Origin: Isochrysis galbana
Lineage: Eukaryota > Haptophyta > Isochrysidales > Isochrysidaceae
Length of the DNA: 64,000 bases
Assembly (NCBI GenBank): GCA_018136815.1
Contig: CM030933.1
Span: 3,812,106-3,876,105 of the forward strand
Reading direction: 5' to 3'
Part shown: positions 10,606 to 22,160 of the stretch, piece by piece
Position numbering within the stretch: position 1 is the stretch's first letter
Layout of the letters: every line of letters begins with the position of its first letter
The notes under the pieces: model-generated
Told to the model about the DNA's origin: nothing
Databases searched by the model: none
What the model saw: the letters and a program-made list of their open reading frames with translations, nothing else
Made by a program: the position numbers and the translations under genes

Positions 10606-13376
10606 CTACTCAGGCCTGCCATCCTCTTCTTTGACGGCAGCCGCTAGAGCTTGTTCACGTCCTTGTCGCAAAGAATCATTGTGGGGATCCACCTGAGCGC
10701 CATAGGAATATGCAGGTGTGGATGCGCACGCATCTTGTCGCACGATGTGGTCGAGGCATCACACGCCATGGCGGTGATTCCAATCATCAGGTTGTGGCAC
10801 TGGAGCCCCCGGTCAAGCATAGTCATCGCCATGAAATGAGAGGGGAGGAGGGCGTTCGGGACATGACCTCACCGCTAGTCCTTCTTGGTAAGCCAACTCA
10901 GCCTCGTGCCAAGCACCAAGACCGTGCAGCGCAGCTCCACGCCTGCCGTGTCCTTTGGCCCACTGTGGTCGCAACTTCACTGCGGCGTCGGCGTCCTCAA
11001 GAGCATGACGGAATTGGCCGAGTCGGGCGTGCGCAGCTGAACGATTTGAGCGGAGAATGGCCTCCTCGTCGGCGCGGTTGAATCTCTTAACATCAAGCGA
11101 ATTTCCGCTATGCTCGCTTGGCGAAGAGGAGCCCACCGGTTCGCCATCCGCCGAGGTTGTGCCGGCCAACAGATGTAGCGCATCAGTATAGCACCATATG
11201 GCTTTTCGCAGTGCGGGTACGCTACCCTTGGCGTAGGCGCAAGTCCCCTCGGCTTTGGCCTCTTCCCAATTAGCGGGAGTCGACAACCCCTCCCTGGCGC
11301 CACTCCAGCGCGTTCGAAGATTGCAGCCTCCGCGGTCAATTATGGCCTCGACGTCACGATATCCTCGGCGCCACGCCGCGTCTGTAGCTGTGTCATCGGA
11401 AGTGTCCTTCAGATGGAGCTTGGCTCCGGCGTCAACAAGGAATTGGACTGTCGAGGTGCAGCCATGAGCGGCAGCAGAATGGAGGGCAGTCCCACCGCCC
11501 TCATTGCGCGCGTTGATGTCACAGCCTGGCTGAGATAGAAGCCAATTCACCGCCTCCATCTATCAAGGAGCGAGGGGCAGGCTTGTTCAATAGGCCACAC
11601 AGCCAAAGGATTAGTGCGCAATCAAGATATGAGAGATAGGCTTGCACGTGCAGAAGTAGCTTACGCCCCTCGTGCCTACATGTGCTGGAGCTCGCAGTGC
11701 CAAGTCGACCGAAGGTGCCCGCAATGATATGGGGAACATAACACCTTGCCGTTGGCTGCTGCCCAGTGCAATGCGGTATTGCCCAGCTGCTTCTCGGCAG
11801 TATTTTCCGAACGATTAGATAGTAACCACTGGTGCTCGCCGAGCAATGCCGACATCCGCGCGACGTCGCCTGCCTTCGCCGCCGACATCCATTCACGCAC
11901 ATTCTCGGCATACGCCATCTCCTCAGCGGTTTTGACCGTCTTTGAATCACGCACAACACTGCCTCTGGCCCTCGCGCCGTCACCTCCATCTTGGGCTCCA
12001 TGATCACCACCCTCGCCTTTCTCGCTACCTCGCCGCTCGAACGCACCATTCTCAATCAGTTCCTCGAGACGCTTTAGCCGTTTCGCTCTTCGAACCGCCG
12101 CGAGGCTCTGTTCAATCGCCTGACTACTACCCGTTCTAGTGCGGCCGTCAGCCGCCGTATGCTGAAGTGCCAACGCCTTCTCGTAGGCCGCCTCAGCTTC
12201 TTTGAGTCTGCCCAGGCCATGTAGCGCTGCACCGGCCCGGGAGTGTGCCTACCGACATAACGCAACCCCATAGGATAAGTTGGAGTGGAAGAGGGCCGGC
12301 CCAAAGCACTGGCGCAAGGTACCTTGAACCAATCTGAGCGTTTATCGATGGCTTTGCAAGCCGCATCAAGCGCGGCATTGTAGTCAGCCTGGGCTGTGTA
12401 ACAAGCCGACAAATTCGACCAAAGAACTCCTTCAGCCTCCGAGTCTCCTAGTTGGTCGTCAGTGGAGAAGCAGGAAGAGTGACGTTGTGCAAGACCCATT
12501 GTCCAGCACCAATATCACACCCCGCACGCGACAGGGCGATCTACGGCGAGAATCAATTGAGAAAGTATCTTCCAGAAAGCTGGGTGGCGACCCGCGTAGC
12601 CAACCCTCACCCAACAGCAACAACCAAGCTTGTCTTCACCTGAAAGGCCATGCAAAGCCGTAGTATAGAGCTCGATTGCTCGGTTGTGCTCCTTCCGCTC
12701 GAAGGCCACGTTTCCTGCCGCACGCAACTCAATTATAGACATTTCCGGCTTCCATTTGGCGGCAATGTCACTGCTGCCACCGTTGGCTGTGTCTTTACAA
12801 GCATCATGGCTTTCATCTTCTATGCACGAGTTGTCGTCAGCAACATCGAGCTGATCGATCGCCTCTAGAAGTACTGTGAGGATTTCTTGGCGATTCCGCT
12901 GGCTACGCTGCACGTCAAGGCACGTGATATTGTGTGAGGGTGAGGCTAGCTAAGGGTGAGTCACCGAGGTATGGGCGTGACTTTCCCGCATCCCCTAGGG
13001 CCGTCCGGCGCACCTTGGCCAGATCAAGTGCCGAGTCTCCGAACTCGTCTTTGGCGTGCGCGTCGGCGCCGTGACGCCTAAGCAAGCGAGCGGCATCTAC
13101 ATGCCCATTGAGCACTGCCGCCTGAAGCGCCGTGCTGCCCCCGTGGTTGGTGATGGCCAGTGGCGCGCCGGCCGCAAGTAGCACCCTGAGTGCCTCCGCG
13201 TGACCACGCGCTGCTGCCCAGTGGAGAGCGGTGTTACCGCTGACGGCATCGGGCGTACCCTCGCCGCGGTAGGCAAGCAATTTCGCCGCTTCCCCCCCTG
13301 CTAACATCTCGCGCAGCCGAGCCACCTCGCCCGCCTTAGCCGCCTCGAGGAAGGCGGGACCGAGCGCCATAGCCAT
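10606..13376 (-). CDS. Ankyrin-TPR-ankyrin-TPR protein (six exons)
   Basis: A probable cytosolic scaffold or co-chaperone-type protein. The exons, all with GT-AG borders and matching phase, are 13014-13376, 12640-12907, 12323-12447, 11745-12248, 10873-11559 and 10606-10692; they predict 677 residues. Exon 1 holds ankyrin repeats (GNTALHWAAARGHAEALRVL, GGSTALQAAVLNGH). Exons 2-4 hold an Sti1-like TPR unit (ELRAAGNVAFERKEHNRAIE through GRLKEAEAAYEKAL). A charged linker follows. Exons 4-5 then repeat the layout with new ankyrin units (GNTALHWAAANGK, GGGTALHSAAAHGCTSTVQF) and a second TPR unit ending in GAWHEAELAYQEGLA. The last exon (VDPHNDSLRQG) is the usual end of such a TPR. The start is ATG 13376. 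The partner is unknown. The structure was read by eye. Confidence 0.85.
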
Positions 13377-13455
13377 GGCGGCGCTGGGCGGGAAAGCGGA
13401 GAGTGCGGTGAACTTGGTTTCCCAGGTTTTCTTTTACTCCTTTACTCTTTACTGC

Positions 13456-13480
13456 CGGGCCGATGCACCGAAACAGGTGC
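13456..13480. repeat. Hairpin GCACC-GAAACA-GGTGC, copy also at 14363
   Basis: GCACCGAAACAGGTGCTTC occurs here and near 14363, in both cases close to a family-B start. A CTTTTCCACGTTGA tract is also shared, at 13713 and 14328. The two loci look like duplicated flanks. Confidence 0.5.
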
Positions 13481-13726
13481 TTCACCGCAGCTGTTTTGTA
13501 CGGTGGCTCATGGGGGGAGGGCTTTTACGAGAAATATTGGACTCAAAACACGAGAACAAAGCGGAGTGATTTTCGGCCGAGGCGTTGCTCCCCCCCCCCC
13601 CGCCCCCCCCCTCCCTCTCCCCCTCGGCCCGGGGGGTGGGAGACAGAGGTCGGGAGTCGGGAGCACGGTGAAATCGGCTCGTTGGCCACCTTCCACCTTC
13701 CCTTTTTCACTTTTCCACGTTGACAA

Positions 13727-14145
13727 CTAAGTTTATACTTGGTTCGCCCATGGGGGGGCACGAGCCCCCCCTCCTCTCCACTCCTCCCCTGCCGTGGGGG
13801 AGGAACCACCCATCCTCCTGACATGCCTGATAGCTTGCCAGGAGGCCACTGCCACTCTCCCACTGACAGGCACGCCCCATTCGCTCGTCCTGGCCCCTCG
13901 TGGCCAGCCCCATCGCTCCAACCCCCCCTCCCCCCCTGGTCGAGAGGCAGACAGGTGCAGCGTGGGCGCCCCAGAGGCTCGGGAGCGCCGGCGAGGGAGA
14001 GGCAGGGGAGGCCAGGGCCCAGCCCCAGCCTCCTCTGCCCCCTGAGCTGGCCTCCATGCCTCCATGAGCCTCCAGGGGCCGCCAGAGGGCAGCTGGAGGC
14101 CTGCCGCAGGCGCGCCATCGCGCGTGCCGCAGGAGAGGGGTGTAA
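13727..14145 (+). mobile_element. Family-B retroposon, 5' part
   Basis: It starts with the CTAAG-TTTATA-CTTGG hairpin, then GCCCATGGGGGGGCACGAG, and runs through the shared GC-rich core to GCCGCAGGAGAGGGG. It breaks there, before the usual 3' half. It has no convincing coding capacity. The 3'-complete copies at 59167-59924 and 33832-35645 define the family. Confidence 0.75.
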
Positions 14146-14160
14146 AATCGATTTCGTACA

Positions 14161-14262
14161 GTCCGCTTGCTTAGCGTTTTCGTATAGAACGATACTAACA
14201 TAACAGTCTGAGTGAAAACAAAACTATCACATGGCCCTCTTTTGACGGAACGCGGCTTTGCT
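14161..14262 (-). repeat. Family-J end (ACGGAACGC motif) with flank
   Basis: This segment shares AACATAACA, then CTGAGTGAAAACAAAACTATC, then CCTCTTTTGACGGAACGCG with 60380-60437; the last motif also occurs at 23157, 53299 and (reversed) 58420. It is read as the end of a dispersed element. Confidence 0.6.
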
Positions 14263-14416
14263 ACTTGTAGTGGGTAGTGGTTCCATTCGCCACGAGTGCA
14301 GTAAGAATAAAAGGTTTTTTTTTCACTTTTCCACGTTGAATTCGAAATAAAAATAAAGCGAAGCACCGAAACAGGTGCTTCCGATTTTCACCTACTTTCG
14401 TCAAAAAACCTGCCCC

Positions 14417-14745
14417 AACTAAGTTTATACTTAGTTCGCCCATGGGGGGGCACGAGCCCCCCTCTCTCCTCTCTCTCCACTCCTCCCCTGCCATGGGGGA
14501 GGATCCACCCACTCTCCTGGCACGCCTGATGGCTTGCCATGAGCACACAGCCCTGCTGACCCATTCCTCTCCCCACAGGCCCGCCTGGCTCGCGCCCGCC
14601 CTGGCCCGTCGTGGCCTGCCCATCTCTCTGACCAGACCCTCCTTCCCCTTGGGCCCCCCTGATCAGGACCCTCCCATACCGTCTCCTGTGGTGCTCCTGT
14701 CCTCCTGTCCTCCTTCCTGGGGGTCCAGATCTGCTCAATGCTTGT
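14417..14745 (+). mobile_element. Family-B retroposon, truncated second copy
   Basis: The perfect AACTAAG-TTTATA-CTTAGTT hairpin is followed by the CCCATGGGGGGGCACGAG block, then by a variant of the B core. It changes near 14745 into the family-D segment. It lies 270 bases after the previous copy. Confidence 0.75.
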
Positions 14746-14799
14746 CACTTGTCACACTGTTTTGTTGCGACATTCCCCCACGCCCATGGATGGGGGTCA

Positions 14800-15197
14800 T
14801 GTCTGAGATGGTGCCGGGCCAGCGGGCCAGCCCCTCGTGCCGGAGCACGAGGGCGGTATCGCGGCTGTGTAGGGTCCCGGCCCGGGGGCCTTCCCTAGTG
14901 GAGCGTCCCTCTGGTATGGTGTATGGTGTGGCTGGTGTGGCTGTGGGATGTGATGTGGGCGTGCTGCATGCTGGTTGTTGCCAGCATGCGGGCTGTGGGC
15001 TCGCCGTTCTCGGTGGTGCGCGGGCGTGGCCCGCTGGCTCCTGTGCCCACCTGGTTGGGGGGGTCATCCTGTCGCGGGCGCTTCGGCGACAGCGGCGTGT
15101 CCATCATTGATCATTGCGCGTCGTCCATCGCGGCGAGGCCGGCGGCAGCGAGGGCGGGAGGTGGCGCGCGCTCCATGACCCTATCAGTTTACTCATA
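14800..15197 (-). mobile_element. Family-D segment: 5' end of the LINE (sense minus)
   Basis: The segment is homologous to 42030-42384 and 60100-60224. Read on the minus strand, the family begins with a CTATCAG-TAAA-CTGATAG hairpin (one mismatch here), then GGGTCATGGAGCGC. The frame in the three copies keeps an NLS-like TPLSPKRPRQDDPP. The complete element at 39991-42384 has this block at its 5' end and the LINE tail at its 3' end, so D is taken as the LINE 5' terminus and start of its first ORF. Confidence 0.7.
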
Positions 15198-15227
15198 GTT
15201 GAGAGAGTTACTGGATATCGGCCTAGT

Positions 15228-15262
15228 AGGTGTATAGCCCTGAATCTTCAGATGTTTTTAAA
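15228..15262 (+). repeat. LINE 3' terminus signature
   Basis: The sequence TAGCCCTGAATCTTCAGATG followed by a short T-run equals the 3' end of the other LINE copies. Only about 35 bases are present. No target duplication was found. Confidence 0.6.
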
Positions 15263-15860
15263 AGATTAGTTGTTGTGAGAATGTTAAGGTTAAGCTTTTA
15301 TTATCCTTTAACATAGACATTAGCAAATATCACATGAATATCGGCAAACTTACGACACGACGATCACATGGGGAAATTGCGTGCTAGGTAAATATAGCGC
15401 CACAACTCTCACAGTACACTCACAATAAATTGATCCGCAGCATTAGCAAGATGGTCACGAAAGTTGGAGCGAAACCACACAGCAACAAAGAAAGCAACAT
15501 CGGCCACAAGGAAGTGCACCACCGACAAACGCGGGGCGGAAAGTGTTGGGTGCCCGGGTTGAGATAATCGCGACTCCCATCGGATCGGGCGGGAGTCGGT
15601 TTTCCTTCCGTCTTGAAATATCGTTCGCGATCCGATATCGACTTGGGCGCAGAGCCACAATTCGCACCGCAAGTGCTAATAAGGGAGACTGGATTCGTTG
15701 TTGCCTGCATGCCTTCTCCGTCTTCGAGACGGTTGTGCAACCCCATTTTCTCGACTGCTTAGCAGCACACATGGATGACTCACCGATCCCCTCTGGCATA
15801 CCTTTGGGTCGTTCCGCACACTTCTCTCTCCCGAGTTTACCTCTCACAAGTGTGGCGCAC
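15263..15860. other. 3' flank of SQD1, no gene seen
   Basis: Moderately AT-rich intergenic DNA. The open frames are shadows. This stretch contains the presumed SQD1 3' UTR and polyadenylation region. Confidence 0.5.
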
Positions 15861-18765
15861 CTACGCGACAACTCCCTTCACCGCCGAACGAGCCTCCGTA
15901 GAGCCAGCGGCGGCGGCGCGCTCCTTGTTCCAATAAGCTTTCGAGACAACCTTGGAGCGGTCGCAGCGGTCCTGTCCATTTGGGGGTGCACAGGGCGAAT
16001 GAGTTCAAACATCGAAACCATTACCGGTAGGCGTTAGCCCTTTTGGACAAAGTGCAAGCGTAGCCGCCCGAGCAATTGAGCTAATAAACCGAACAAATGA
16101 GGCGTTTGGGGTATGAGCCTACGCCAGCATTTACCTGGTACTTCTCGGCGATTTCCGTGACCTCCGCGAGAAGGCCAGCCGAACTCTCAAGTAGAGTGGG
16201 TTCGAGGCCGAGCATCTGATGTGACAGGTGTAGAAGGCGCTCAAAACCACACAATCGTGGCTTGCATCCGTGATTTTTGTGCGCAGGGAGTGGACAAAAT
16301 GCAATTTGACCCACTTGGAATTTGCGGTTGGCGACATCAAGATCGTTCTCCGACGCCTCGTTGCGCGGGTTTTCAACCATCTGCACCTCGACACCCGTCA
16401 GCTTGGCCACCATGGCAGCGACGTCTCGCACGCGGGCCGTCTCGGCGACCTGAAGTATAGGAGTGATCCATGGGATGGTAAACGCTGCGATCACTTTTGT
16501 AGGGCATAGAAAGATTAAAAATCTCCCTCTTGGACAAACCATAGATGCATGGCAAGGATAAAGGCTTACCTGGTTGAGAATTTCGACGGCTCCCCAATCA
16601 CCCTTGGCAGTGGGCGGGTTGGCAACGGCGAGCTCAATACACTTGCAAGTGTCCTTGATATGGATGAAGGCGCGGGTCTGGCCACCGGTTCCGTAGACGG
16701 TGAGCGGGATCCCGCAAGCCGCCTGAACACGTCAAGGTAGTGGAAGAAGTGGGTCCATGAGAAAGGTCCCGATACAAGGTGTTGAGAAACGGTGAGAAGC
16801 TTATTTCCATGCCAATCAGATGTTAGTATCCCCACCTCAAGCGCCAAGTAACAGAAGGCCGCAAGTGTATGTACCTGCATGAGGAAGCGGTTGAGGACGG
16901 TGCCGTACTCGCCATCATAATCGAAACGGTTGATGAGGCGCTCGTCGCGAGCAGTCAGCTCGGTGTTGGTTCCCCAGACAATGCCCTGGAGTGGCAGAGG
17001 GAGGGGTGAAGTTGAGCACCCACGCGTGATAGGGGGTTGCTCAAGGCCACGGCTCCGCCACAACCTACTTGCCGAGGCTCTCATCGGTAATTTAACAATT
17101 GAGCCACATCATGCCGATGCATCTGACCATTTGGATCCACGTCCTTTACCTGGTGGAGGTCAGTCAGGCGGAGCAGGTCGTTCTTGGCATAGAACTGGAA
17201 AAGAACAGCATCGAGGCACTTGGTGGCGTGGTACACGGAGCCCGGGTACGATGGGTGAAGGATGGAGCGCTCACGCCCGCCAGGGAGCGTGACGTCAATG
17301 TAGCCCTCGGGAATCTCACCACCGGAGTTGCCATAGCCATACACACCCATCGTACCTGTAACGGTGCGTGGTAGGAGCTTGGGTAACTGGTTTCTCATGA
17401 TAACATAGAGGCGAGCAATTCAAAGATCAGCCCCGAGCACGTGTGATTGCAAGGTCGTAAACCGTGCCAAGGGTGGCGAGCCCAGCACCCATCCTCCCTT
17501 CAAGAGCATTGCCATCCCCGTTCGCGACACGCTCCATATGCAGCTCTATTGCAGGTTGTCGGCTTCCGCCCTGCTCTGAGACTTAGTTGAAAGGAGGTTG
17601 CTCACCGAGGTGGACGAGGTGAATGTCGAGACCTGACTCGACAATACCGCAAAGCACATTGTGCGTGGCTCCCACATTGTTGTTGACAGTGTAGCGCTTG
17701 GTGGCGGGAGTCTTCTGCGAGTAGGGCGCAGCGCGCTGCTCTGCAAAGTGGACCATGGTGTCGGGTCGCTCCTCCTTGATCATCTGTACGAAGCGATCAT
17801 ACTCGACGGCGAGGTCCAAGTTGACAAAACGGATCGGCTCGCGGTTCGAGATCGAGTTCCACGTGGCAACGCGGACCTGCGACATTGTGGGCCGAGACAT
17901 GAGACCGGAGGCTGTGACCCTCCCGCGATCTCATCACAGGCAGGCTCCTCCACATTGATGCAGTGCGCAAGGAGGCATATCGCACCTCGGGTGTTGCAAT
18001 GGGAGTGAGCGACGAGCAGCCCAAGTCCAGGTCGATTTTGCGACGAGAAAGGTTGTCGATGATCACCACCTGTGTGGGGAGGAGGTGCATGCATCTCGGC
18101 TTTGAGTCTGCAGCTCCCGAAACTCGTGCAAGCTACAGCAGATGCTCTAAATATGACTAGACTCGGGTGAGCTCGTGGCAGAGATCCCAGGCCCAGTCTA
18201 CGAGCGTGCAAAGCGTAAAAATGCTCGCAGTAAAAGGGTTTGGGGCCCTCGTGTCCGCTCGAGTAAAGCAGCATTTGTGAAGATGACTCTCCTGAGTATC
18301 CGCTTCGCATGTGGACCAACACGACCAGCACGAGGCCGGCCAGAGCTCACAGACGGCCTCCCAACCGTGGGAAGCTGTAGGGCGAGCGGACGACCAATGG
18401 AATCCCCAAAGAGGCCACGCGCGCAAAGCACAAGGGCGAGCCGAGGGAGGCGAGGCGATTGGGCTGCTTATGTGGTGGTGGGTAGCAAGTCGCAAGAATC
18501 ACTCCCGCACCTCGTGACCAATGTCGGAGAGATGGAGTGCGACGGGCCAGCCGCAGAATCCGTCGCCACCCAGCACGAAGATTTTCTTCGACTTACCGTC
18601 TCCCGACGACGCGTGCGCGACGGGCTCCACTGGCGCGGTGGCAGTTGCAAGCGGTGCAGCGATGCGCACTGGCGCGACTGTGGTGGGCACACCCGCGGCA
18701 CCAAGGCGGAGGGCGCCAGCCCGTCCGAGCGCGCCAAGCAGCACGAGCGTGAGCGAGTACTGCAT
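15861..18765 (-). CDS. SQD1: UDP-sulfoquinovose synthase, plastid-targeted (eight exons)
   Basis: Makes UDP-sulfoquinovose from UDP-glucose and sulfite for the thylakoid sulfolipid SQDG. The exons are 18511-18765, 17986-18069, 17606-17876, 17150-17355, 16875-16985, 16570-16722, 16135-16449 and 15861-15971. Exon 7 probably contains a further 99-nt intron (16216-16314), giving 468 residues. All borders are GT-AG and the phases match. NAD-binding GGDGFCG is at 66-72, and the short-chain-dehydrogenase triad fits T205 (GTMGVYG), Y245 and K249 (YHATK). HFAEQRAAPYS, LINRFDYDGEYGTVLNRF and GTGGQTRAFIHI are family hallmarks. The N-terminus is a hydrophobic signal peptide (about 1-18) and then an A/P/T-rich transit-like region, as in secondary plastids. 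The sequence looks closer to the bacterial SQD1 type than to that of land plants (from memory). Confidence 0.95.
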
Positions 18766-18899
18766 GCGTGTGAGCGGAAGTGTGTTCGGTGGCTCGCGCG
18801 GCGAGCTGGGGCGGAGAGAGAGGGGAGAGAGGAAGGGGGTCCGCCGGCTGAGGTCTCGTGGACTCCACAGGCGCGAGATCTCCGCGGAGCGAGCAAAAT

Positions 18900-18985
18900 G
18901 AAGTAGGGGGGGGAGGGGGGGGGGGGGGGGGAGGGGGCTACTGCGGGGGAGGGGGGGATGTGCCTATCGCAGGGGAGGGGGCTTT
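18900..18985 (+). repeat. Long G-tract upstream of SQD1
   Basis: Runs of G broken by single A or C follow closely on the SQD1 start side. This is a potential G-quadruplex region and prone to sequencing slippage. Whether it affects the SQD1 promoter cannot be told. Confidence 0.8.
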
Positions 18986-19568
18986 AACCCTAGTAGTTCC
19001 TAGTCCTCCAGGAGGACGGTGATCGCATCTCGAGTACATAGTGCCATATTAGGAGCCCCTAGGGGCCTAGGGGGGCCCTCCTGGCGCCCCTCTGGCGGGA
19101 CGGCGAGACACATATGGGGCCCCCTGCAGGCTTGGTTTTGAAAGCGCGGGAGCGGGAGCGGGAGAATGTTGCCACGAAACACGAATGCGCTGCCCTCCCC
19201 CTAGATGGGAGAAACGTATTCACCGTTTTTCTACGAAGGCGAAAAACAGGCCGTTTTTGCCGTTTTTGCAAGCCCTTCAGTTTTTGTCTCCGTTTTTGAA
19301 TGGCAACGCGATCACTCATGCACCATGCGCTGAGCGTGAGCATATGTGAGCGCTTACGCGTGCGTGGAAAGAAAGAGAGGAGGAGGAGGGAGGGGAGAGG
19401 GGGAAGGGGGAGGGAGGGGGGCCAGAGAGAAGGGTGATGAAGGGGAGAATGAGATAGAGGGAGGGAGGGAAGAAGAGGGAGAGGGCAGAGCGAGGGGGGG
19501 AGAGAGGGAGAGAGAGAAGGGAGCAAGAGGGAGCGAGATAGAGGGAGGGGGGGAGGGGGAGGGGGAGC

Positions 19569-19698
<130 letters not shown>

Positions 19699-19729
19699 AG
19701 AGAGAGAGAGAGGGAGGGAGAGAGAGAGG

Positions 19730-19778
<49 letters not shown>

Positions 19779-20622
19779 AGGGAGGGAGGGAGAGAGAGAA
19801 AGAGAGAGAGAGAGAGAGCGAGCGAGGGAGGGAGGGAGGAATGGAGGGAGGGAGGGAGGGAGGGAGGGAGGGAGGGAGGGAGGGAGGGAAGGGGGGAAGG
19901 AGAGCGAGCGAAAGCAAGCGAGCGAGGAGCAAGCGAGCGAGCGAGAAAGAGAGTGAGGGAGCGAGAGCGAGGGGGGAGGGGGGGAGAGAGGGAGAGAGAG
20001 GAGAGCGAGGGAGAGGGAGAGGGGGAGCAAGGGACAGAGAGAGAGAGAGAAGGGAGCAAGAGGGAGCAAGAGCAAGGGAGAGGGAGAGCGCAGGAGCGAG
20101 GGGGAGAGGGAGCTAGGGGGAGAGAGAGAGAGAGGGAGGGAGGGGTGTGGAGAGAGAGCGAGCGAGAGAAAGAGAGAGCGCACGCGCGCGAGGGAGAGAC
20201 AGAACGCGAGCAGAGACAGAGACTGAAGGAGGGAGGGAGGGAGGGAGGGAGAGCGAGCGAGCGAGCGAGACAGAGAGCGAGCGAGTAAATAAGAGTGAGG
20301 GAGTGAGAGCGAGGGGGGATGGGGGGGGGGAGAGAGAGAGGGGGGGGGGGGGGGGGGAGAGCGAGCGAGCGAGAGAGGGGAAAGCGAGAGAGGGGAGAGC
20401 GAGCGCGGGAGCAAGAGCGCAGGAGCGAGACCAAGAGAGCGAGGCAGCGAGGCAGCGAGAGAGAGGCAGCGAGAGAGAGGGAGGTGGGGGGAGCGAGAGG
20501 GAGAGCGGGGGAGAGCGAAGGAGCGCGAAGGAGAGAGCGAGAGCGAGGGGGAGAGAGCGAGAGAGGGGGGGAGCGAGAGAGGGAGAAGGGAGAGTGAGAG
20601 CGAGGGGGAGAGAGAGAGAGGC
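19699..20622 (+). repeat. Long purine (GA/GGGA/GAGC) tract
   Basis: Over 900 bases are almost only G and A on this strand, with GAGCGAGC and GGGAGGGA phases. The tract generates long artificial Ser/Pro/Leu frames on the opposite strand. It is a candidate for triplex (H-DNA) formation. Confidence 0.95.
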
Positions 20623-20877
20623 GCGCACCCGACCGAGCGCCCTCGCCCGGCAAGACTTCGTTAGAGAGCCCCCCCCCCGGTACTGTTTTTGGGACTGTTT
20701 TTGTCTGTTTTTCTTTGAAGGCCAAAAACAGACTGTTTTTACTGTTTTTGGACCCCCCCCCACTGTTTTTCCCATCTAGGGCCCTCCCCCTCCCCCCGCT
20801 CCCGGCCGCGAACGCGAACGCGTTCGCCGCGTTGCACCTTGCACCCCCCTCTCCCTCCCGTCACTCACTATCTCTAT

Positions 20878-22152
20878 CCTAGATGTGAAAGACAGAAACA
20901 GTGTTTTTTTTCGGAGGCCAAAAACAGTGTTTTTCACTGTTTTTCAAACGCCCTCCGTTTTTGCCACTGTTTTTTTAGAGCGGGGCTGGGGCTGGGGGCC
21001 GCCCGCGCGCGGCGCGCGCGAGCGCGGCGTGCGCACGCGGGACGCGGGACCGCGGCCACCACCCACCACCACCAGCACGCGCGCGGATCGCGACGCGTGC
21101 GTGGGCTTGGGGTTGAACACCGATAGCGGCTCGCCATCGGCCGAGGGGAGGGGAGGGGGCAGCGGCGGCGCCGCCGGAGGAGCGTAGGACGCAGGACGCG
21201 GAGCCGGAGGAGCGGAGGCGGAGGCGTTCCGCGCGGGGGGGGGGGGGAAGGCCCCCCTGCGGTCCTGCGGTATATGTGGCCCCACTGTTTTTCGAACTGT
21301 TTTTTACTGTGCTTTTTTTCTAAGTTTATACTTAGTTCGCCCATGGGGGGGCACGAGCCCCCCCCTCTCTCCACTCCTCCCCTGCCATGGGGGAGGAACC
21401 ACCCATCCTCCTGGCACGCCTGATGGCTTGCCAGGAGCCCACTGCCCTGCTGACCCACTCTCTCAGTGGCAGGCTCGCCTGCCTCGCGCGTCCTGGCCTG
21501 TCGTGGCCAGCCCATCGCTCCAACCCCCCCTCCCCCCCTGTTCGACAGGCAGACAGGTGCAGAGTGGGGGCCTCTGAGGCCCAGGAGCGCCAGCGAGGGA
21601 GAGGCAGGGGAGACCAGGGCCCAGCCCCAGCCTCCTCTGCCCCCTGAGCTGGCCTCCAGGAGCCTCCAGGGGTCGCCAGAGGCAGCTGCAGGCCTGTCGC
21701 AGGCGCGCCATCGCGCGTGCCTGCAGGAGAGGGGAGAGAGAGCGCGGAGAAGGGGGTGGGCGGAGCGAGGGCTCCGCTCACCGGAAAATATGTAAGTCCC
21801 GCACCTGTTTACAGGAGAAGTCGGGACTGAGGACGCCGCCAGCCCGGTAGGCATAGGAGGAAGGGGGGAACGGATCACCGGGGGGGGGCGCGGGCCACCG
21901 ACCATATCTAAGCCCTTTTCCCCTATCCCCCTAGTAGTGCACGGGGGGAGTCGCCTGATGGCGGGGGGAAAGGACCGGGAGAGAGGGGGTGTAGAAAGTT
22001 TTGCTGCGTGAGTAGAAAGTAGAGGGTCCACGGCCGCGTGTGCGGTGAGACTATTAAGAAGTTAATTAATTAATTACTGTTTTTTTTCGATTCCCAAAAA
22101 CAACTGTTTTTAATGTCTTTCTAGACCTCACCCGCTGTCTTTCACATCTAGG
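20878..22152. mobile_element. TIR DNA element 2 (CCTAGATG family), 1.28 kb, 8-bp TSD
   Basis: The terminal repeats CCTAGATGTGAAAGACAG (20878-20895) and its exact inverse (22135-22152) are 18 of 18 identical. They are flanked by a perfect 8-bp repeat, ATCTCTAT (20870-20877 and 22153-22160). Subterminal CTGTTTTT motifs match element 1. A family-B retroposon (about 21320-22070) sits inside, so the original element was about 0.5 kb. No transposase is present. Confidence 0.88.
21320..22070 (+). mobile_element. Family-B retroposon nested in TIR element 2
   Basis: The order is hairpin at 21320, GCCCATGGGGGGGCACGAG, GC-rich core, GTCCCGCACCTGTTTACAGG (near 21797), CCTAGTAGTGCACGGGGGGAG, then a GTGTGCGGTGAGACTATTAAGAAG-type 3' end. 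Its insertion separates the two halves of the TIR element, so it is younger than that element. Confidence 0.8.
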
Positions 22153-22160
22153 ATCTCTAT

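Noticed and set aside
10644..10832. Small minus-strand ORF starting at ATG 10832
   Set aside because: It overlaps intron 5 and the last exon of the ankyrin-TPR gene in another frame; the spliced reading explains the conserved sequence.
13543..14366. Family-B associated frames of 100-220 codons on both strands
   Set aside because: The frames shift between copies of the same repeat and hold no conserved protein. Family B is treated as non-coding.
21885..21985. Hammerhead-ribozyme-like core (CTGATGG...GAAA) in family B
   Set aside because: The conserved CTGATGA is not matched, and stems of the right arrangement could not be drawn. Not claimed.
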